Part shown: one piece after another, positions 1 through 11,672 of the stretch
How the letters are laid out: each line of letters starts with the position of its first letter
Position numbering within the stretch: position 1 is the stretch's first letter
DNA from: Sinonovacula constricta
Taxonomy: Eukaryota; Mollusca; Bivalvia; Cardiida; Solecurtidae
Assembly (NCBI GenBank): GCA_007844125.1
Contig: CM017571.1
Location: 29,213,978 to 29,277,977, forward strand
Length of the DNA stretch: 64,000 bases
Direction of reading: 5' to 3'
Notes under the pieces: generated by a model
The model's database searches: none
What the model saw: the letters and a program-made list of their open reading frames with translations, nothing else
What the model was told of the DNA's origin: nothing
Translations under genes and position numbers: made by a program

Positions 1-874
1 CAGTCCTGGGTGTGATCTGTGTGGTGTTGATCCTGTTTGTTTACTGCAGGTGACAGTCCTGGGTGGGATCTGTGTGGTGTTGATCTTGTCTATTTACTGC
101 AGGTGACAGTCCTGGGTGGGATCTGTGTGGTGTTGATCTTGTCTATTTACTGCAGGTGACACCAGTCCTGGGTGGGATCTGTGTGGTGTTGATCTTGTCT
201 ATTTACTGCAGGTGACACCAGTCCTGGGTGGGATCTGTGTGGTGTTGATCTTGTCTATTTACTGCAGGTGACACCAGTCCTGGGTGGGATCTGTGTGGTG
301 TTGATCTTGTCTATTTACTGTAGGTGACAGTCCTGGGTGTGATCTGTGTGGTGTTGATCCTGTTTGTTTACTGCAGGTGACAGTCCTGGGTGTGATCTGT
401 GTGGTGTTGATCTTGTCTATTTACTGCAGGTGACAGTCCTGGGTGGGATCTGTGTGTTGTTGATTTTGTCTATTTACTGCAGGTGACACCAGTCCTGGGT
501 GGGATCTGTGTGGTGTTGATCTTGTCTATTTACTGCAGGTGACACCAGTCCTCGGTGTGATCTGTGTGGTGTTGATCTTGTCTTTTTACTGCAGGTGACA
601 CCAGTCCTGAGTGTGATCTGTGTGTTGTTGATTTTGTCTATTTACTGCAGGTGACACCAGTCCTCGGTGTGATCTGTGTGGTGTTGATCTTGTCTTTTTA
701 CTGCAGGTGACACCAGTCCTTGGTGTGATCTGTGTGGTGTTGATCTTGTCTATTTACTGCAGGTGACACCAGTCCTCGGTGTGATCTGTGTGGTGTTGAT
801 CTTGTCTTTTTACTGCAGGTGACACCAGTCCTGAGTGTGATCTGTGTGTTGTTGATTTTGTCTATTTACTGCAG
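1..874 (+). repeat. Tandem array of a splice acceptor plus exon start
   Basis: About 16 head-to-tail copies of a 53- or 56-bp unit run from the left edge to the first real exon. Each unit holds a pyrimidine-rich stretch, an acceptor-like TTTACTGCAG and about 37 bases matching the 5' end of the exon that starts at 875 (GTGACACCAGTCCT...). The 56-bp form keeps the ACACCAG of the true exon; the 53-bp form has lost three bases. Reading from an upstream copy in the exon's frame runs into TGA (AGG TGA) at the next unit, so only the last copy leads to a long open frame. The array continues beyond the window. Confidence 0.93.
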
Positions 875-1011
875 GTGACACCAGTCCTCGGTGTGATCTG
901 TGTGGTGTTGATCCTGCTGGTGGTGAAGGAACCCATGAGAGGAGGTGCAGACGGAGGAGAACATATGAGCAATACATCTTTCCTTACTGATTTGAAAGCT
1001 CTTGCTAAAAA
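875..1011 (+). CDS. SPNS1: SPNS-like exon: end of TM6 and cytosolic loop
   Basis: The exon opens in phase 0 after TTTACTGCAG and ends with two bases of an Asn codon before GTATGT. It encodes a hydrophobic stretch ([13 protein letters not shown]) followed by the family's EPxRGG motif and the start of the DLKALAKN segment. It is the last and only productive member of the row of acceptor copies before it. Confidence 0.93.
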
Positions 1012-4000
1012 GTATGTACACGTTTTTTAAAGATTGAATTGACAGATTTTGCACACAAAAAAAGTATAGAATCTGTTGTCTGTGAGTATGGTGGGTGGGG
1101 CTGATGATTATATTTTAGGATGTTTTTGTTTATTTCAATTAAATAATATCTGATAGCTCCTGCTTATGGTAAGTATATGTTATTTTTGACATAATCATCA
1201 CCATGTTTGTCTATGAAATATTCTAAAATTCATTTGTTTTAGCTTATTTTGTTCATTACATTGCAATACTATTAATGTACAAATTGGCAAAGTAATTTCT
1301 CAGACAGCTTAGTACAGTTTTGTTTGGTATCCTTAAACATTAAATCATTTTAGATTTGCATTCTTTTAAAAAGGAAGTATGTTTCATCTTGAAATACTAC
1401 ACTGAAACTGAAAATTAGAAATTTAACTTTCTACAAAATGCCTCAAAACAGCAAAAATATGCATGGAAAAATGTCAAGTATGTAACACAAAGCAATACAT
1501 ATGCTGGTATTGAGTAAATATTTTAAACACTGTAAGGCTGCTCTATCTATATCAACTGAGACTTGTAAGTACATATATCAAGGAAGCAGACTTACTAATG
1601 TTAATTGCTTCAGGCATAAATGTCTAATAAAACTTGTTAAGCATTTACCCATACACATTCATATAGTTATTACTGTTGAATGTTGTTTAATAAATGTCCA
1701 TAGCTGGTATTTGAAGTGCAAAAATTCAAAAGATGAAACATGTTATGATATTTATTATACAATTGTTTAGGGATAATTGTGTATTACTGATTTGTATTTT
1801 TATCATTTTAAGTGAGATAATTGTATTGACAAAACATTTCCATTTTATAGGCTACTATCCATTGTTACTGGTATACAGGAAATGTATCCGTTTTGTCAAA
1901 GTCCTATCGGTATACCAGAAATAGGAAACCTTATCTACCGAGTTAACAAATCTTGCAAATTTCTTGGGGCAGACACTAAACACAGTTGGATCAACAATTA
2001 AAAGAAACCTAGGCATCATAACACTTTGCATATACCCAAATGTTTAACAATTCCCAGCCTTCCTCAGTGTGTAGTTGTGGGTGTGGTTATGTGTGTGTTT
2101 GGTGCTTTTTTGGTTGGGAGAGGGTGCAAGTGATTATTTGTATTAAGACTAAGCATACAATCTATTTGTCTATCTGTCCTTGATGCACTTTTCGAAATAT
2201 TATTTAATTTTAAGTCATAATTGAATATCGGTATTTTATACTTTGAACATCTTTCTTCACCCATTTATTGTTTTTACCTTTCTCTTTTTTCAGTAAAAGT
2301 TTTGTGTTGTCGTCATGTGGTTTCACGTGCGTGGCCTTCACTACTGGTGCCCTGGCACTTTGGGCACCTATTTTCATGAGGGACTCCATACTGGTTCAGG
2401 GGACCCAGATCTCAGAGGCCAGGTAAGCGAGAAAACCACTAGCCCTTCTTCTTAGATAGAAAAATTATGTTTTTGAACTATTAATTGTTTAATTTTTATA
2501 TTGGTCATTGTGTAAACTTGAATTTTTATTTTGCACTTTTGCAATTACAGTTTTTTAGTTATCCAGAGACTTCTCTCTTGAATGAAATAGTGCTGCCATG
2601 ACACCTTTTCAAGAGTATTCCTAGATATATGGAGTATGTTTTTTGTGTGAATATTTCAGTGTATCCCTGAAGTTTGGTATCATCACTGTCATCGCTGGTA
2701 TTGTGGGCGTGTTTGCTGGGTCCCAGTCAGCCACATGGTACAAGAAGAGAAATCCCCGCGCTGATCCTCTAATTTGTGCCTTTGGTCTTCTAGTCTGTAC
2801 TCCATTCCTCTACTTTGCCCTTGTTCTGTCCAGACACTACACAGCTGCCACCTATGTAAGTGTTTACTAAGTTTCCAAAGTATAAGCTTCTCAGTTGCCT
2901 CTTATAAATGTTGTTGCATTTGTAGGTGAAGACACAGCCTCTTCCTCTGTAAGTGAATACACAGCTGCTACCTATATCAGTGAATACATGTATATTACCT
3001 TTGAAAATGAATACACAGATGCTGCCTATGTAAATGAATACACAGATGCTAACTGTGTGTTTGAATTCATATCTGCTACCTATGTAAGTTAATACACAGC
3101 TACCATTTACACAAGTGAAGGCACAAATGCTACCTATCTAAGTGAATTCATATCTGCTACCTATGCAAGCACATACATAGCTACAACCTCCATCATTACG
3201 CAGATACTACCTATGTCAGGGAATATGCATATATGCTACCTATTTTAGAGACTGCAACCATGCTACCTTTGCAAGTGAATACAAACATGCCACCTATGTA
3301 AGTGAAAACAAAGTACAAAGCTGCTATCTATGTGAGTGAGACCAGATTCTACCTTTTCTGTAAATACACACTTGCTGCCTATGTAAGTAAATACACAGCT
3401 GGTAACTATGTTAGTGAATACACAGTTGCTACGTATGTAAGTAAATACGTGTACACAGATGCTACCTATGTAAGTGAATACATTGATGCTACCTGTGCAG
3501 ATGGAGATAGAAAATATAAATATAGAAAGTAAATATAAAGGTGCTACATGTATAATTGAATACACAGATGCTACCTATGTAAGTTGTTACACAGATGCTA
3601 CCTATGTAAGTTGTTACACAGATGCTACCTATGTAAGTTGTTACACAGATGCTACCTATGTAAGTTGTTACACAGATGCTACCTATGTAAGTTGTTACAC
3701 AGATGCTACCTATGTAAGTTGTTACACAGATGCTACCTATGTAAGTTGTTACACAGATGCTACCTTTGTAAGTTATTACACAGATGCTACCTATGTAAGT
3801 TGTTACAGAGATGCTACCTATGTAAGTTGTTACACAGATGCTATTTGACAGTATTGTTGACAGCTGACAATTTTGTCCAATCACATATTACTCATTCTAC
3901 AACAGACTTCATAATGACATTGATGCTTCATTCACTACCAGAGGCCAGGAAAAGGGTCAACAGAAAGATCTTAAGTCTGTCTCAAAACAATCAAAACAAT

Positions 4001-7000
4001 TGTCCCTGAGATTTAACAATTTGTATCAAAGTTTAAAAAACTTGAGCAAATAATGCAACTGTGACACAAAATTATTGATTGGCACATAGTTTCTTGATTT
4101 AGAATAAGACCGCTAGTCTTGAAATGTTAGTCTTGGTAACTTAGGTAACCATTTTGAAATGTAGAAATAATCTCATAAAACAAACATCATTTTGCAACCC
4201 AATATTTATTGTATATTTTCATGTATTTATATATTGCAGGCTCTTATATTCCTGGGTGAAACAGCATTGTGTCTGAACTGGGCTATAATAGCTGATATTT
4301 TGTTGGTAAGTTTTCCACATTAGTCTTCCCTCAGACTTTCTCTACATGCCAATGACTGCAAGGCCATTGTCTAACCTGCATCTGTCAATCCTTAGTTCAT
4401 TAAACTATGCTAGCAAAAATACTGTTGTTTAGTTGTAATGTTGCTGCCATAGAGTGGATAGAACTATTTAATCACATATAAGAATGACTCTACCATACTC
4501 AAGAAATGTTCCGTGTGCCCAACTATCAAGTTATATAAATCATTCAATGTCTTCAGAACAAAACCTATACAAATCTAGACAGTTGCCATGGCGGAATATA
4601 CACAGAGTATTTCAATATATAATATGTGAAACAAACCTTATCACTAAATTGCATCATCTATTATGAGGTATATCTAAGATTTTTGGTTTGTCATATCTGA
4701 ACATAATATACTATATATCTCTCTATTGTTGTGATACAGTTACTCAATCTATTGCATCACAGTACATAAAAAGACAGGGATTTTTTTACTGGATAGAAAC
4801 ATAGGTTTAGAACACTGATACATAACCAGTCATGACTTGCTGAAATGGCTCATAGTGTACACCTATTTGGTGTATGTTGCAGTATGTGGTGATTCCTACT
4901 CGTAGATCTGCGGCTGAGGCTGTACAGATTCTGATGTCCCACCTGCTGGGAGATGCTGGCAGTCCTTACCTTATAGGAGTGGTAAGTCATCTTCAGCTAA
5001 GTGTAACCAATCTTTGTCAGCTAATGATGTTACTGAAGTATTGTAAGAGGGACTTTGAACCCCAACCCCCTTTCCACCCCTATTAAATTTAAACCAGTCC
5101 TTCATATAAGTGAGAATAATTCTATGAGAGGCAAATGATAATGGGTTCTGCAAAAAGTATAATAAAATGCAATCTTTAATTGTAGGTCTTACACTATCTT
5201 ACACTAAAGTGTCCAATAAACAAATATATGTTTGGACCCTCAATGACCAGATTCCGAAATCAAATTGGATGAACAGCATGCTTCCATTAATATTTGGTGT
5301 TTGAAACCTCAGTGTAAAATAAAATTACTTTGTTTTTTACTTTTTATATTCAGGATTTAATTGTTTAGACTTGATTTTGCTAAAATAATATGTTGATATA
5401 TTAAGATGTATATTGCAATATTTTCTGATATATTTGGGGTAAAACAATAACTCACAAACTTTTAAGTTAATGTGTCAACCTTTATCTGGTGCTGTATTAA
5501 TACAGTTTCTGCTGAAGCATCAAGACTCATTTTTACTCATTAATTTTGTGTTAGACATGGATAAGGTAGTTTAACTACTAAAGTATTTAAATACAATAAA
5601 AAACCAACAAGGTATGACTTTGTTTATAGATGTGATAGCCTCACACTATGACAGAGACCCCAGGGGTCTGAAAATCTCACTGCTACAGGAATTACTTCAA
5701 TTAAACTTGAGTTAATAAATCATCTATTACAGCCTGTAATTGTAAATGCTTATTCTTTGTCAGCAAATACTGACACTTAAATGTTTTTGACTTTAGTGCA
5801 TAGTGCCTGGTTCATAGACTGGTGGATTTTGTGTCTGATGCTTTCAAAACTACTTCACAGAAATACTTGTTTTCAAGGATGGTGTACCTTTTTCTTACTC
5901 AAGGTGGCTGACGAAATAGGCAAGCACTATGATGGGGATCCCAAGAGCCCAGCCATCCAGTTCATCTCTCTTCAACAGGCACTCTATATAACAACATTTA
6001 TCTGTGTTATTGGTGGGGGATTCTTCCTAGCCACAGCCCTCTTTATTGTGCAGGATAAACGTGCTGCAGAGCGACAGATCAAAGGTGAGGTTTGAACCAT
6101 TTTAATTTGATACAACCTTCTTCTATAACCTGATAGTTCTTTTGAGGACTTAAATATGAAAAACATTATTTTGCATTGAAAATGTACCAAGTTTGAATGA
6201 TTTTTTAAGAGTGTCTATTAAAGTTATAGTAAATGTTTGGTAAATATTTGTTAGTGCCCTGTATATTGCTAGATATACCATCAACCATTGATATTGGGAA
6301 ATACATGCTGTGTTAGTATTGGATAATCTGGATCATTGTAATTATACAGCAACAATAATTTTCTTTAGATAGAAATACAACTTATATGCAGGGTTGGCAA
6401 AATGCCGGCAAATATGAGTATTTTCCATGCCGGCGGTATTTACCGGTATTTACAGGAAAATACTGGCAAATACTGGCAAATACTGGTCGATTGAATTGAC
6501 CAGTCTGGAATATATACAATATTCCCTATTATCTTCATTCATATGGATAATTTCAAGTTTACCCATCAATTGCCATTTTATTTATACTTAAGATTTACAC
6601 TTTTATCACTTTATTCATAATAAATAAATATTTAAGTACTGTGTGGGCACGAAGTCGAGGGGCTTTGGCACTAACCACTGTCTTGCAGTTAATGCATCTA
6701 GCATTAGTCTTGTTGTCTTGGTCTACTATGGCAAAAAAGTTCCAGACTTGATCCTTTGGCTTCATAGTGAATAGTAGCTTGGTAATAGTGTGGAGTGCAG
6801 ATATAGAAATGATGATGACAAGAGAATACATATAAGTTATATGTATTAAATTGATAAAGATCTACAACATTTCTGCTCCTTTTTTTCATGCTCTTGTTGA
6901 CCCAATGTGAGCAAGGTAGTTTATTGATGTATGAGCAGGCATTTTATATGCATATATATCAGTCTTTATAAAAAGTATCATTTCAATCTAGACAAACATA

Positions 7001-8522
7001 AAAGCTGAAATCCACTTTTAAACAAGCAGTTGTTTGATAAAAATAAATTTATTTATGATAATATATGTTTAATAATTAAATGTTTGTATTTATATGGTTT
7101 TTATATAATGTAAAATTACTTTTTTGTGCGCTTATTTTTTTATATGTATTATAAACTTTCATTTAAAATAAGGTATGTATAACATGATACGCAGATGTGA
7201 TAAGAAATTACAGTGAAACAGAATTGTATCATGAGACAATCAACACAGTCTTTTTCATTCTTGTATGACCTGTAACATATAAAGGCAACTTTCACACCAA
7301 GAAATTTACACCCAGATGAACTAATTTTTCCCATTCAAGTAAAAATATATAACTTTGAATATCAGCTTGAACATTGATTTTAATTTTTTTAATAAGAAGT
7401 CTCTACTTAAAGAGTTTACAAAGAACAAAACAAAAAATGACAGCTGTGTACCGAACCAGATAGCGCAATCAGTAGAGCATCAGCTTCAGGTATAGGAGGT
7501 TCTGAATTCGAACCCAGGCCACTACATACCAAAGTCATAAAAAATGGTAGTGGTATAGCTCTCTTGCTAATGATTAAGTAAATATATGGGGTATTTCCAC
7601 GACTGATTGGCTCGTTGTTAGGATAATCTGACTGGGCGTGGTATCATGCCACGTGTTCATGATTGTGTGAAGGCAGCACTATATCTGCTTCAAGTGAATG
7701 CTGTCTCCAGATAACTGAAATACTGTTGGTGGGACATAAAACCCAACAAATAAACAGCTGTATAATTTATTGACTAGTTGTGTGTCTTTTAAAATTCTAA
7801 TATAATAAATGTTTTCCAATAATTGTTAAACTCCTGCACATATTGCCCCTGAAATGCCATGCTGCTTCTCCACATTTTGATAGAAGAACCTGCAACAGCT
7901 GAAACTTAAGTAGTCAAAATCTTTCTATTCTGTGATAATCAACACATATTTAGCATACACATTTACCTGCAGATTTAGACTGTGGAAAAAGTGGAGATAA
8001 ATGAACTGCATAATATACATATCTGTGCTTTCCCTCAATAATGCATCAAGAATTGCGACCCCGCACATTAAACACCTCCTGGAATCAATGGACAATAAAG
8101 AAAATATGATTTTTCTTCACAAAATTGCTGATACATGCGTATTTTTGGTACATTAACACTTTTTTTATTATTATGAGATGATTATGAAAGATGGCATGTG
8201 AAAGAAAATTGTGAAAATTTTGTGTTTTTTTAGATATTATCTCTTTTAGTTGTACAGTGATAGTGTATTTTAGAATAAGAGAATTGTTAACAATGTTGTA
8301 AATTATCTGATATTAAGGCATTTGGGGTTAGGGAGAGGTGTCACTTGCCTCAAAAGCTCTGGGGAAAGCACTGGTCAATAACTGCAACATTTTTATCCTT
8401 TATCCTATGTATCACAACCAGGCCTCCCTCCAGACATTGAAGATGAGGAAGGGGAGATAACCATAGATGAAAGCAATGTGTATCATGATGAAATGAGCAA
8501 CGATTTACAGCCTATAGTCTAG
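875..8522 (+). CDS. SPNS1: Spinster-like major-facilitator transporter, C-terminal half (7 exons)
   Basis: Exons 875-1011, 2294-2422, 2660-2855, 4240-4305, 4883-4981, 5904-6084 and 8422-8522 join in one frame of 302 residues plus TAG. All have AG acceptors and GT donors. The product matches the second half of Spinster proteins: the end of TM6 with KEPMRGG, TM7 ending LALWAP, the loop motif NPRADPL, TM9, TM10 with FLGE and [11 protein letters not shown], then the highly conserved VVIPTRRS...[13 protein letters not shown] block, TM12 and an acidic cytosolic tail. In animals SPNS1 is a late-endosome/lysosome proton-coupled exporter of lysophospholipids, and SPNS2 exports sphingosine-1-phosphate. 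I favour SPNS1 from the general resemblance, but the paralogue is not settled. The N-terminal half (TM1-6, including the proton-coupling residues) lies left of the window. Two introns or flanks carry arrays made from the gene's own splice sites. Confidence 0.93.
1012..2293 (+). other. Intron, no other feature seen
   Basis: AT-rich intron between the TM6 and TM7 exons. Donor GTATGT and acceptor CTCTTTTTTCAG are clear. I see no repeat or coding signal inside. Confidence 0.8.
2294..2422 (+). CDS. SPNS1: SPNS-like exon: TM7
   Basis: Completes the split Asn codon, then reads [10 protein letters not shown] through [13 protein letters not shown], the conserved TM7 of Spinster proteins, and ends in an extracellular/luminal loop before GTAAGC. 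The exon ends two bases into an Arg/Ser codon, which the next exon completes. Confidence 0.93.
2660..2855 (+). CDS. SPNS1: SPNS-like exon: TM8 and TM9
   Basis: Starts after ATATTTCAG and completes Ser. It encodes TM8 ([16 protein letters not shown]), the cytosolic motif [10 protein letters not shown] and TM9. It ends on a full codon, ...AATY, at a GTAAGT donor. The last bases plus this donor (ACACAGCTGCCACCTATGTAAGT) are the seed of the 27-bp tandem repeat that follows. Confidence 0.94.
2840..3848 (+). repeat. Tandem array of exon end plus splice donor
   Basis: Degenerate copies of the upstream exon's last 16 or so bases and its GTAAGT donor fill the first kilobase of the intron. From about 3561 there are eleven nearly identical 27-bp units (TACACAGATGCTACCTAT then GTAAGTTGT); 2856-3540 holds older, diverged units of about 24-30 bp. 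The period of 27 keeps an open frame in several readings, which explains the long repetitive ORFs on both strands. These are not genes. Confidence 0.92.
4240..4305 (+). CDS. SPNS1: SPNS-like exon: TM10
   Basis: A 22-codon phase-0 exon between TATTGCAG and GTAAGT. It encodes [16 protein letters not shown] and ADILL, matching the family's TM10 signature (FIGE..LSMNWAIVADILL in vertebrates). Confidence 0.94.
4306..4882 (+). other. Intron, no other feature seen
   Basis: AT-rich intron with donor GTAAGT and acceptor TATGTTGCAG. Nothing further is recognised. Confidence 0.8.
4883..4981 (+). CDS. SPNS1: SPNS-like exon: most conserved block, TM11
   Basis: A 33-codon phase-0 exon, [16 protein letters not shown] then [15 protein letters not shown]. 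It holds the PTRRS and [10 protein letters not shown] motifs that identify Spinster proteins among MFS transporters. Confidence 0.95.
4982..5903 (+). other. Intron, no other feature seen
   Basis: AT-rich intron with donor GTAAGT and acceptor TTTTTCTTACTCAAG. No repeat or coding signal is seen. Confidence 0.75.
5904..6084 (+). CDS. SPNS1: SPNS-like exon: TM12
   Basis: Encodes a short charged luminal loop ([16 protein letters not shown]), then TM12 ([20 protein letters not shown]) and a basic juxtamembrane stretch, ending one base into a codon before GTGAGG. Both candidate terminal exons (8422 and 12844) accept this phase. Confidence 0.93.
6389..6831 (-). pseudogene. hAT transposon remnant with BED zinc finger
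   Basis: At 6389 the sequence CAGGGTTGGCAAAA has the form of a hAT terminal repeat. On the minus strand, 6765 down to about 6640 encodes a BED-type finger: [11 protein letters not shown] with the aromatic W and FF, then CINC, then RLRAH. The family's transposase starts with such a finger. The DDE/dimerisation body is absent, so this is a deleted copy inside an SPNS intron. I found no matching terminal repeat on the other side. Confidence 0.6.
7450..7757 (+). mobile_element. tRNA-derived SINE
   Basis: A tRNA-like head carries an A box (TAGCGCAATCAGTAGAG, 7461-7477) and a B box region (GAATTCGAACCC), followed by an unrelated body and the tail GGTGGGACATAAAACCCAAC then AAATAAA, typical of mollusc SINEs. 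It sits in the last SPNS intron in sense orientation. Confidence 0.8.
8422..8522 (+). CDS. SPNS1: SPNS-like terminal exon, acidic tail (form 1)
   Basis: After ATCACAACCAG the exon reads [19 protein letters not shown] and ends in [11 protein letters not shown]. It is acidic, has no membrane segment, and would be the cytosolic tail. A polyadenylation signal AATAAA lies at 8937-8942, about 415 bases past the stop, so the whole 3' UTR could be here. Confidence 0.85.
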
Positions 8523-10203
8523 ATGGGACAGCTGTCAGATAAAGGTGTTTGATTGACAGGTGTTTAGTTAATTGATGCATGCACCATAGTTGTTTTGTTT
8601 AACTATTAGTTATCACTAACATATGCCCCAGAATGCTTCCGTAATCACATTTTGTCTTGCTACAGCCAGGGGTCATGGTCATTCTTCTTATTCTTGTTCT
8701 ATAAATTTTATTTGTCATTCTTTATATGAACTATCAGATTTAGAATGTAGCAATTTTCACCAGTCTTATAATAATGTGATAGCTAAATTTCCCAAATATA
8801 TTTTTTTACAGTTTTGTTTGTTTGAGACTGATCAATCACAGTCAATTATTGTAGGGGATATCTGTGGCCAAGCATTTAAAATCACCAATTTGGAACCCCA
8901 CAGCCACTCACTGGATGTAATAAAAAATAATTAAGAAATAAACAGATAAAAAAGATTTGAAAAATAGTGATAGGATGGCAACTATTTACTGGTTAAACTC
9001 TTTCCATGTATGTTAACAATAATGTAGTCTGTAACCAGTATATTGCTTTTTATTATAATGTTTGATGTACCGGTATGTTTTGCAAAGAACATATGTACTT
9101 CAAAAATATCTATTTCTCAAAATCATTAGTTGGAGGAAAAAAAAATCCCTCTGTATTGAACAACATGTATTTATAGAGATTTCTGACTGCTTTTTATCAT
9201 TACAAAAAATAATACTTGGACTCTAAATGAGTAACCTATATATAAAACGAAAATAGGATTCACATTTTTCCCTTTCAGTTTTAGCCTGTTATTATTGTCT
9301 GGTTGTGGTGTTTTGGTCACATTTTCCTGGTATATAATTAACACTAGTTGCACAATATGTTTTGTTGCTACAATTTATATTTTACAGCCATATTTATTCT
9401 TATTTATTTGATATTTACTAACCTGAACTACAAACAAACTTATTGAATTTCTAGAACCATGTCATTTAGTTGCAAATAATGCGAAAACTAATTGAAGTTC
9501 TTGATCTACACTGTTTGCCTGGTCAATGTATTGATGGCTGGTTAAGAGTTAATAATTTACCGGTATTGGAATGACTTACTCAAATGAATGAAAATTTAGT
9601 TCTAAAAATAAATAAAAGCACATAGTAAACAGTGACAGAAACTGCGATCACAACGTGTCTGTCAGCACAATTATAATGATATATGTTATAATATGGAAGA
9701 GGAGAGTTGAATACCAAAATGTAATTATTGCCCAAACACTGTGACTAGTTGACTACATGTACAAGTATAGCAGTAAAAAGCATTAGTAAATAACACAATT
9801 CTGTCAGTATGATTAATTTTAGTCTATGATAGGGTGCCAAGAACACCATGGTACCCTATCATGTACCATTGTCCTGACCACAGGCCGGCTAGTTGTTTAA
9901 CTACCCTTACAAGCTGAACGTGAGCAAGGCAGCTATACAAACAACATGCAGTGTGTAACAGACTCCTACTAGACTCCTACTAGACCCACTTTGTACAGGC
10001 TGATTTTACATTTATATCTTTGTGCATGTGTACTTTGGTAAATTGTTTTACTGATGAGTTTATGCTACATTAGATTTAATTCAAAGGTTATAAATGTTTA
10101 TTTCAACTGCTTAACTGATTACTTTCACTTTGAGAGATCAGTGAAGGAGACTATGCGATATAACAGAGTTAATGACATGAATGGATAAACTTATTCCTTG
10201 TTA
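8523..10203 (+). other. 3' UTR of form 1, then AT-rich non-coding DNA
   Basis: Contains a candidate AATAAA at 8937-8942. Beyond it I see no convincing exon or repeat. If the 12844 exon is used, all of this is intron. Confidence 0.5.
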
Positions 10204-10838
10204 GCTATGGTGTGCTTTTATAGATGGAAACTAGCCTTAACAAGTTTAATGATTTAGTTTCTTTGTTGATTTAAAATAATGTATGCATAGAGCACTAACA
10301 CATGGTGCACTTTTATAGATGTACACTAGCCTTAACAAGTTGATTTAGTTTCTTTGTTGATTTGAAATAATGTATACATAGAGCAATAACACATGGTGCA
10401 CTTTTATAGATGTACACTAGCCTTAACAAGTTGATTTAGTTTCTTTGTTGATTTGAAATAATGTATGCATAGAGCACTAACACATGGTGCACTTTTATAG
10501 ATGTACACTAGCCTTAACAAGTTGATTTAGTTTCTTTGTTGATTTGAAATAATGTATGCATAGAGCAATAACACATGGTGCACTTTTATAGATGTACACT
10601 AGCCTTAACAAGTTGATTTAGTTTCTTTGTTGATTTGAAATAATGTATGCATAGAGCAATAACACATGGTGCACTTTTATAGATGTACACTAGCCTTAAC
10701 AAGTTGATTTAGTTTCTTTGTTGATTTGTAATAATGTATGCATAGAGCAATAACACATGGTGCACTTTTATAGATGTACACTAGTCCTAACAAGTTGATT
10801 TAGTTTCTTTGTTGATTTGAAATAATGTGTGCCGAGAA
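10204..10838 (+). repeat. 91-bp tandem repeat, about 7 copies
   Basis: The phrase ACATGGTGCACTTTTATAGA recurs every 91 bases (10300, 10391, 10482, 10573, 10664, 10755). The first and last copies are partial or diverged; the central copies differ by only one or two bases, which indicates recent expansion. Confidence 0.93.
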
Positions 10839-11180
10839 TAATAACACAAAACTTTATAGCCCTGGAAGGAAGGTTGATGCCTCTGGTCTCTTTTGCCCAC
10901 TTACCTTGTATTCATAATAACCTTTTTTGGACAGTTAATTGTGCTGGAAAACTTAAATTAAAAATTTAAATATTTAATCTAGAATCTACTTATACCTATT
11001 TGCCATTTTTATAGCCAGTCAAATGCAATGTACAACTGATTAAGATTATGAACATGTTTGTTCTCTCTTTACTGACAGGTTTCAGTATAAACTAATTTTG
11101 ATCTCACAACTCGTGCATAGTAATACATCAAATGTTAAAAATGACATGCAAAATATGACTGCCTGCTCTGCACATGCACT

Positions 11181-11672
11181 TAAAAATTGGTATCCGGCAG
11201 TTTGGTTTTTGTTGCTTTTTCCTCTTTAACAACCAACTAAATTATTTTGTTTCTTGAAAAGATCTCTTGAAATGCTGTTTATTGATGTCCTTTCTTCATT
11301 TAGAAAGTGAAAAATAACCCCTGAATCATTATTAAAAATATAAATTTCCTTTTGGAGCCATGCTGAATAACTTTATAAAGAAAACCATGTGACTTTTGAG
11401 ATTGTTATATCATCATCTGGCTAATCTGCTCTGATGTTGATATCTATTTGCAGAATACGACATCATGCTTATTTATAGATTAGGAAAGAATGAATATTTT
11501 CAGCGAAAATTTTTTGTGATTTGTACTGTGTTACAACTGATGTAGTGTTCAAATTTTTCCCTATTAAGAAAAAAATATAAGGTTTGCAGAAATTAAGCCC
11601 TACGGTAATTCCCCAAAGAGTGGAAAAAAATTGTTACATGCATTGATGTATGCAAACTGTCAGATATCAGCT
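11181..11672 (+). mobile_element. TIR element (MITE), diverged copy 1
   Basis: Begins TTGGTATCCGGCAG and ends in the inverted partner CAAACTGTCAGATATC. The interior shares a block (GATATCTATTTGCAG...CATGCTTATTTATAGAT...TTTGTACTGT) with copies at 13640 and 55430. It has no coding capacity. Confidence 0.55.

Noticed and set aside
3474..4009. Long repetitive frames on both strands over the 27-bp array
   Set aside because: A 27-bp period keeps frames open in any reading; they are translations of the donor repeat inside an intron.
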